Shown piece after piece: positions 45,301 to 54,300 of a stretch of 64,000 bases of DNA (its first letter is position 1; every line of letters begins with the position of its first letter). The stretch comes from Loripinus fragilis (lineage: Eukaryota; Mollusca; Bivalvia; Lucinida; Lucinidae). Under the pieces are notes generated by a model that ran no database searches, was not told where the DNA came from, and saw nothing but the letters and a program-made list of their open reading frames with translations. Made by a program: the position numbers and the translations under genes. The stretch covers positions 136,591,049 through 136,655,048 of the forward strand of contig OZ026515.1 of assembly GCA_964019695.1 (NCBI GenBank). Direction: 5' to 3'.

Positions 45301-48300
45301 ATTTTGTTGCACAGGAACAAGAAAGATGCAGAACAGCATGTGCATCTGCACAGACTGATAAACACATACATGTAGGTTTAATATTACCTTTGAAAAAATT
45401 ATTTCGTTTGTAATAATAGATAGAACTGCTACATGCTAAATTTCCACAGTCAAGCCAGACTCTAGTTTTTTAAAATACTTTTTGGATATGAAAAAAAGGC
45501 TACCTACCTACCCAGCTCTAAAACATGCCTGTAGGAAGTTGCAAACCAAATATCTTTAAGCATGGCCTGAATAGCTCATATCTCAAGACTATTTTAACGA
45601 TGGAAATAACTAACACAGCCCGTTAAAACAGACTTAATTACCACTGGACATAATGCTTTCCTTCTTGCATAAATATCTACACAGCTGCCTTCGTCAAATG
45701 ACCAAAAATCCATGTCCAAATGATGTTCACATGCTGTTTGAACATGGTTTTAGCTTTAAAAATGCTTAAAATGAGCCCTTGTGTGTTTGCACGGCATTCT
45801 GCAGAATGTGCTGCAACCCAGAGAACAACTCCTCAAAGGGGACAACAATATTGAAAGCAAATGAATCTGAATTGTAAGACCTTATTAAACCATGCAAACT
45901 GCCTCAAACCTGATGCTAGGGTATAATTTCTGAAGATGTTTTACTGATGTTGTTGAATTGCTGGATGCTACAGTTGATGGCCCCATGGTAATAAAACTTT
46001 TTTCAAACTCACTACTGAGCATGAAATTTATTATGCTCGTAAATGTTAAAATGCCAACAATTGTTGGCATTTCATCATTTATTAGCAGGATAAATATAAT
46101 ATCTGAGAGTTTGAAAGCAAGAAGCATCTTTATTTTCCAGCATTTTAGTTTTGATGATCAATTGAAAGTTCACATTAATTCATTTATAACCTCAGGGCCA
46201 GATTTATTTCAGAAACAAGTATACTAGACACTGTACCTTACTTACACCATATAACAATGTCATAATCTTCATATGATGAGATAAGAAACTCATGTAGGAA
46301 TGGTCGGATCAACTCATTGGCACTTTCTGCAACTGAACGATGGTCTGCAATGTAAAATAGGATTATGTTTTAGACAAAACGTGCATAATTGATATTTGAA
46401 TGAATGGTCAATAACTTCAAACGATAGCAATGAATAGTTTTATTAATGTTTAAGCAAGAATTAAATGTATATGCAATTTACCACAACAATATTAGCCAAG
46501 AGAAGGGCAGATTACACTCGCATGGATCTTGATTTGCTCCCGTATAGCGGGAAGGGAAGTAACTCACACATTCTGAAAATAACTGGTTATACCACAAGGG
46601 TGTGTGATAAGAGATCGTTCAGAAAGGAAGTTGACATTTTCTAGGAATAAAAACTTAATAATCAGCACACTATGTTTTTTAACTACTTTAATGGATATTT
46701 TCAACTGTTACGTCTGTAGTTTTTTGGGACCATGTAGGCTTGGTCAGATTGGGAATTTTTTGTCTGAAAATGGGAAAAACATACTTTTTGGCATTGGGAA
46801 TGAGGCCGAATTTGGCCCCAAATTCGCTTGACTGAAAGCCCTGGTCACTTACCAAATAATGTATAATCTATATCCAGTACCAGTAGTTTCTTGCCTTCTC
46901 GAGGTTCATTTACCTTGTCAATCTTGAGGTCTTTAACCCTCTTCTCTATAGTGGGTCACTTACCAAATAATGTATAATCTATGTCCAGCACCAGTAGTTT
47001 CTTGCCTTCTCGAGGTTCATTTAACATGTCTATCTTGAGGTCTTTAACTCTCTTCTCTATAGTGGGTCACTTACCAAATAATGTATAATCTATGTCCAGC
47101 ATCAGTAGTTTCTTGCCATCTCGAGGTTCATTTAACATGTCTATCTTGAGGTCTTTAACCCTCTCCTCTATAGTAGGTCACTTACCAAATAATGTATAAT
47201 CTATATCCAGTACCAGTAGTTTCTTGCCTTCTCGAGGTTCATTTACCTTGTCTATCTTGAGGTCTTTAACCCTCTTCTCTATAGTGGGTCACTTACCAAA
47301 TAATGTATAATCTATATCCAGTACCAGTAGTTTCTTGCCTTCTCGAGGTTCATTTACCTTGTCTATCTTGAGGTCTTTAACCCTCTCCTCTATAGTAGGT
47401 CACTTACCAAATAATGTATAATCTATATCCAGTACCAGTAGTTTCTTGCCATCTCGAGGTTCATTTAACATGTCTATCTTGAGGTCTTTAACCCTCTTCT
47501 CTATAGTGGGTCACTTACCAAATAATGTATAATCTATATCCAGTACCAGTAGTTTCTTGCCTTCTCGAGGTTCATTTAACATGTCAATCTTGAGGTCTTT
47601 AACCCTCTCCTCTATAGTAGGTCACTTACCAAATAATGTATAATCTATGTCGAGCACCAGTAGTTTCTTGCCATCTTGAGGTTCATTTAACATGTCTATC
47701 TTGAGGTCTTTAACCCTCTCCTCTATAGTAGGTCACTTACCAAATAATGTATAATCTATATCCAGCACCAGTAGTTTCTTGCCTTCTCGAGGTTCATTTA
47801 CCTTGTCTATCTTGAGGTCTTTAACCCTCTTCTCTATAGTGGGTCACTTACCAAATAATGTATAATCTATATCCAGTACCAGTAGTTTCTTGCCTTCTCG
47901 AGGTTCATTTACCTTGTCAATCTTGAGGTCTTTAACCCTCTTCTCTATAGTAGGTCACTTACCAAATAATGTATAATCTATATCCAGCACCAGTAGTTTC
48001 TTGCCATCTCGAGGTTCATTTAACATGTCTATCTTGAGGTCTTTAACTCTCTTCTCTATAGTGGGTCACTTACCAAATAATGTATAATCTATATCCAGTA
48101 CCAGTAGTTTCTTGCCATCTCGAGGTTCATTTAACATATCTATCTTGAGGTCTTTAACTCTCTTCTCTATCTTACTTAAATATTCTTCCCTAAAAATGAT
48201 TAATAAGAGCATAAGTGAAAGTTATAAATATCGAAATCCCGATCTTCAAATACTAAAATCCCTTAACCTACTGTAGATAAGATGTTAACAATTTCAAGTT

Positions 48301-51300
48301 TAAATGGACAACTGTCTTGGATAAATTGAAAAAATTCAGCATTTTGAGGCTGATTTTCCACAGCCTTACAAAACCTAAATTCAGGAACAATCCTAAATTC
48401 TAGCCCATTAATGTAAACATTCTAAAATTTCTCACACTTTTCCCTTGTTTGTTTCAACCCCCAAATTGGTAATCAAGTAAAGGTATTTGATTCACCAATT
48501 CTTGACATTAAAAAATTTTGTAACAGCAAACAGTGAAAACCCTGATCAGTGATGAGGAAGCATTGTGCTCTGGTTCTGCACTTGACCTTTATTTGACTTT
48601 TAAAGCCAAACCCAGAATGTTGTGAGTAAGGTCAACATTTTTCCTTGCATCTTGTTCTATGCTCCATTTCCTTAAATTTGATATGCAACATAACCAGTTT
48701 CCGGAAAAAGAACTGTTTTGACATTTGACCAGGGGTTGAGGGTGTGTGTAAGGGCAAAATATTTGCTTGCATCTTGTTGTACATTTTATTCCCTTTAATC
48801 ACATGTAAATTTGATACGCAGCATGACCATATTCTGAAAAAAGTTGATTTGGCCGCGGCCCTACCACTAAAGTCCAGTGAAAAACTGCACAAATTTTGTC
48901 ATAATGGTTGTTGGCATACAGCTTTTTGACTCTTTCAGGGTTTAGTGTTAAAATGAGACAAGAAATGAGCCAGCAAATAAATGTTCGGTAGTCAATCCAC
49001 AGACAACAAACAAATGTTCAGCTGAGCCTTCATACAGTATACTTTCACATTACATTTCACTGCTTGCAAATAAAGTCTGGTAGAAGATGAAATTTAACCC
49101 CAAAAACATAGGTTTAGGTAAACACAATTTTTCAGCGTAAAAGTGTTAATATTTCTTTCTCATGATTTTTAGCATATTGTTTGGGTGCTCAAAAGAACCG
49201 TCTCATTGAGACGTTTTTTTGAGTACCCACAACGTATGTTTTAGTTGAGAATAAGAAAATTATTTTTCTGCTACGCACTCTTAACTAAAGGCCTGCAAAA
49301 ACTATAGTTTTTGGGGTGAACTTTTATCACTATGATCTATCAAACTCGATAGACATCTTGTCTCATTGCATAATTGTGCACGCACCTTTAGAATTTACTT
49401 TACAAATATGAAATAAGTTTGTTTGTTTGTTTGATTTGATTCTTTACGTCCCATCAACAATCTTTCAGTTATAAAGGGACGGGTCTTCCTGGGTTGAATC
49501 AGTACCAAGCTATGATTAATGTTCTTGCTCAAGAACACAACGCAGTGATGCCTGTGAGGCTTGAACCCTTGGCCCCTCGGTCTCGAGTCAAGCACTCTAC
49601 CACTGCGCTCCCTATATGAAACAAGTAACTGCCCCAATAACTGACCTGCTCTCAATGGCTATCTCTTCCTCTTCAATATCAAAGTCATTCACTACTTCAG
49701 GCATGTCTGGAGGTGGTTCAACTACTTTAGTCTGAAAAATCAGGGGAGATCTTTCTGTTACATATTATTTTCTAGTAAATGCCAATTGCATGGAAAGTAT
49801 CCTTATTTGCCAGCATTTTACCAAGCTTGTAGCATCAATTATTATGAATTTTCCAAGTTTTAAGACTGTAGCTCTTATAGTTTATGAGATATCCTGCTAA
49901 CAAGGTTTGAGTGAATCATTGGCAATAGCTCTGTAATAAATTTATAAACAGGTGACACCCTCATTAAAAGATTATATGCAACAAATAATCTTAATTTTAT
50001 ACTAAAAATCAGATTTTAGTGAGCCCTAAGATGAAAAATGCCATCATCTTAAACTATAACTCCCATCATTATATTTTAAGGAATCTATCCAAACATTTGC
50101 TTTTCAGATTATCTACTCTCTAGTCTAAATCAGCATACATAACCAAAAAGGGCACCTGTCTTCAGGATTTCCGACAAAACAAATATCAACCGAGTCTCCT
50201 CAGCAGTCAGCACCAGAGACTAGCTAGAAAATTGAAATTTTACCTGTAGCAAGTTTAGATTTTGCTCGCTTCGCGGGGGGAAACCTGATCTTGGCTACAT
50301 ACCTGCCCACCAGCCCACTCGGGGTCTGTCACCAGGTGTGAGGCAGCCCCCTGCAGACAGGGCCCGGCCACTTTTGACTCCTGCAGGAAAGACCCCGGGC
50401 GAACACTAGCCGAAGTTTGCCTGCACGCCGTTCAGGTATGTGCCTTTGTTCACATCAAAGAGCCAGACAGGTTTTTGCGTCAATGCCCAAATATCAGGGC
50501 TCTACCTTAAATGCTATTAGAGATATCTTGCTTACAAGATTGTATCTTATATTAATCAAAGGGGAATAACCCAAGAATGGTAGATACTTTGGACATGAAA
50601 TAGATTTACAGCTATTTTTAATGGACTATCAGAATATGAAATTTCAAGACCCTACCTTGCATTATTCAAAAGATATTGGCGATATAAAAAAGTGTGACAT
50701 AAGGACAAGCCAAATGCGATATGCCCCTCAACTTTCTCAAAGTGGGGGGCATAAAAACAGGATATATCCAGATTAAGATAGGCTAAAGATAATACCCATC
50801 AATTTATACATTGTGTTTTAGGTGCTCAAAAGAACCATCTAATTGAGACGGTTCTGTTGAGTACCCACAACATATGTTTCGGTAGAGAAATTAAAAAAAA
50901 AAAGTTTTTAACTGTACAGGTAGACACGCTTATCACAGGGCCTGAACATTTCTAGAACAAATGTACTCCCCAAGACTGTACAGTAAAAGCTGTCTTAAGC
51001 AGCCACTCTAAAAAAGACAAAACAAAGATCTTAATGACAAATGATGGCATAATGAAGGTCGAAAGTATTGCAGAATACTCCCTTTGGAGCATTCTGCAAT
51101 ACTTTTGACCTGCAATAAGCAATAATTGGTTGTGAAAATCATTTTTTTTTTTGAGTGTCCGCTTTAGACAGGTTTTACTGTACAGTCTTGAGGACTTACA
51201 TTTATAGAACAAATGTCCTCTTGAAGACTGTACATGTACTTACAATTTCTTCTTCTCTGGTGCCCATCATCATTATTTTGGTACTTGGCTTGAGCTTAAG

Positions 51301-54300
51301 GTCTGCAAGTGCAACTTCATCTCCAGGGACTTTACCTGAAAACAATATCGAAAACAACCTTCACTCATTAACCCTTTCCTTAGAATATTCATGCTAAGCT
51401 CTACCCACTATGAATAATTATTATAAATAACTTTTCATGTTTGTACACATAACAAAGAATTACTTGACACTGAGGCCCACTTGTTTAGGATCTGATATAT
51501 CATATTTCTATGAGCAAACAGAGCAGAACCTGAAAGCCAGCTCTTATAAAAGACTCCCGATCAGGATTTGCTCGGTTTTTAAAAGCGTCAAAAGGCGTCT
51601 CTATGAGATAAAGGGTTAAAATAGGTACAATAGAACTTATTGCTCACTGTGATGGTGGTAAGCCCAATGGAATACCTTCGGAGAAAAACATAACGTATTA
51701 TATCCGTCACAGCCATATTGTTTCAAATGTGAGGTACAAAACTCAGATCTCCTTGCTTTTATCGCCATGATTTAATCATTTTTAACCATTTCATAAAAAT
51801 TTTGATTGACAAAAATAAAAACCAGAGGAGAAAAATCACAAACTATGGAATTATGTTGAAGAAAACAACTTTTTCTGTAAGTCCTAAATTTGGTTTACAT
51901 GAGAAATTCTTTATAATGGAAATATTAAAGCTGAAAGTTGGCATCTTTCAGCGATAAAAGAATGAAGCTAGTACCTCCAACTTACGGCGCTATGTGGCGC
52001 TTTAGATAACTGTGTTTTCTTTTGCCAGAAGAGTTCCTTTGCCGACCTTATGAATTCACACTAGTTGCTGTCAGAAATCTTTCTTTCTTATACTACTGGC
52101 ACGATCAAATTTTGGCTTTCAACTGTGTTTTTAACTAAATGAGGAGTGCCCTAAACTCTCCAGCAGTCTGGGAATTGACCACCGAAGGAGAAAGACTATT
52201 CCACTGTGGAATAGTTCGGGGAAAAAAGTTCTTCAGGGCATCACTGTATGTCTAGTATCTACAATATTGGGCACTGTGTGATAACCTGGTAGATTTCAAA
52301 CTGCGAGCAGGGGTCAGGTACTTGTCTTTTTCTATAGACACAGCACCAGAATGTATCTTATGATAGAGAAGCAGGGAGGACCGATCCCTATGGGCCTCCA
52401 GTGATGGCCACTCAAGTTCATCAAGCATCTACCCGACACTACTTGTGTTTCCCCATCTCCTGCAGGTCCAACAGGCTGCTGTCCTCTGAACTTTCTCTAC
52501 CTGATTAATCTGAAGTTTTGAGTAAGGGCTCCAAATGGGTGCTGCATACTCTAGTTTAGGCCGAACCAAAGTTTTGTTGGTAATACCAAGGTATTTTGCT
52601 GACTGAACGTTTTCCAAAGTTTGGTTGTGAAGGGAGTAATCAAAGAGAATCTGTTTGTGATGCTGATGCCAAGTCACTCTCACAGAGTGACATTTGGCCA
52701 CATTAAACTTCATTTGCCAATTGGCTTCCCATTGTCCTAAGCTAGTGAGGTCTTCCTGCAGGAAGTTTATAAAATAAGGAACAGGATCGGTCCTAAAACT
52801 GATCCTTAGGGTACATCGGATAACACTGGGACTGGATCTGAGGCTTGACCATCTAATACTACTTGTTGAGTGCGCCCAGAGAGCCATGAGTTGATCCACT
52901 TGTGGGTGGACCCTCTTATCCCATAATATCCAATTTGTGCACAGGTTTCAGCTGGACTGAAATTTACTTCAGACATTTTGACCAAGCAGCCCATATAGTT
53001 CGGATATTTTGGAAATTTTTAGGACATTTTTTCAGGCACTCATTTTTCTACCATAAACGGAAACTGCTATCTGCCCTTAACATAATGCAACCAGGGGTAG
53101 TTTTGCTACCATTTTGGACACTAAGTGCGGCCTGATTGATTGGCTGGCTTTTTATTTAATGAGGAAACTGGAGCTTGTTGATCGGTGGAAGTGGGTGGGG
53201 TACTGTTTTTGCTGCTATTTGAGGTCGCTGCACGACTCCTTAGTCACGGAAAGTGGCTGTTCAGGTAATGATGGAGCAGGCAAACTGTTTTGGGGTATAA
53301 AAACTTGAGTTCCTGTTGTTTCTTGGTGTCAATTAAGTTTTATAGCCATTTTATCGGCAAATGCCAATGCAAATATGCTGTCCGCTTCAAGATGAAATTG
53401 AGAGAAGATAGTTAACAGGATGCAATTGACCAATCAGGCGCTGCATAATAAAACACTATGACTGGTTTGCTTTAGAGAATAAGTATTTATGGGGTAAAAT
53501 TAAGCGAACCAGTCTGACGCTTTAATACAGAAATTTGGCCAAAAAGAGATTATATTCATTTATATTCCATAGGGAATAATGTTGAACACATATGATAAAT
53601 TAACTCTATTTCAATATTTCGGGCAAAGGCCTTTTTCAAGAAAAAACATGCACTTTAGTATCAACTACATAGTCTCTGTTCACTGCGCATGCAAACTATA
53701 TATGCTTAAAAGATGAGGGGGTTTGTTTCCGGGCTCCGAGTGTTGTGTTGTCATGCAAATAAGTATGAGAATACAAATTTGGGTACTTGTGAGCATGATG
53801 GATTTCATGCCTGGTAAGGGTGAGCATGAAACATGTATTTTTTGCCACTTTTACGGGAAAAGCGGTGCGACGTCATGGCGTTACGTTCATGTCAACGTGA
53901 TGTCACACATCAATATAAACAAATTCAAAATGGTGGAACAGAGACTATGTAGTTGATACTAAAGTGCATGTTTTTTCTTGAAAAAGGCCTTTGGCCGAAA
54001 TATTGAAATAGAGTTAATTTATCATATGTGCAAAAAGAGATTGTTTTATAAAAAAAAAATAGTATTGCTGTGAATTACCGTACAGTGTGCGCTTCGGAAA
54101 ATCCTCTCGGACAAACTGTCCAAACTGGACAGCAAACTCTCGGACATCTGGAACTTATTTCAGACTATGTCCTAGGGTCGACACCAAACTGAATCCCTGG
54201 TGTGTAATAGCCTCCTGTGTGGTACCTTATCAAAGGCCTTTGCAAAATTAAATTTAAATGATAGTTGTATCTGTTTGTATACTAATCTCAGGTTATTAAC

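Noticed and set aside
46853..48060. Eleven additional functional UBLCP1 exons
   Set aside because: They lack the natural acceptor and the exon's 5' part. The only AG before each would leave an 18-nt intron, and joining there breaks the frame.
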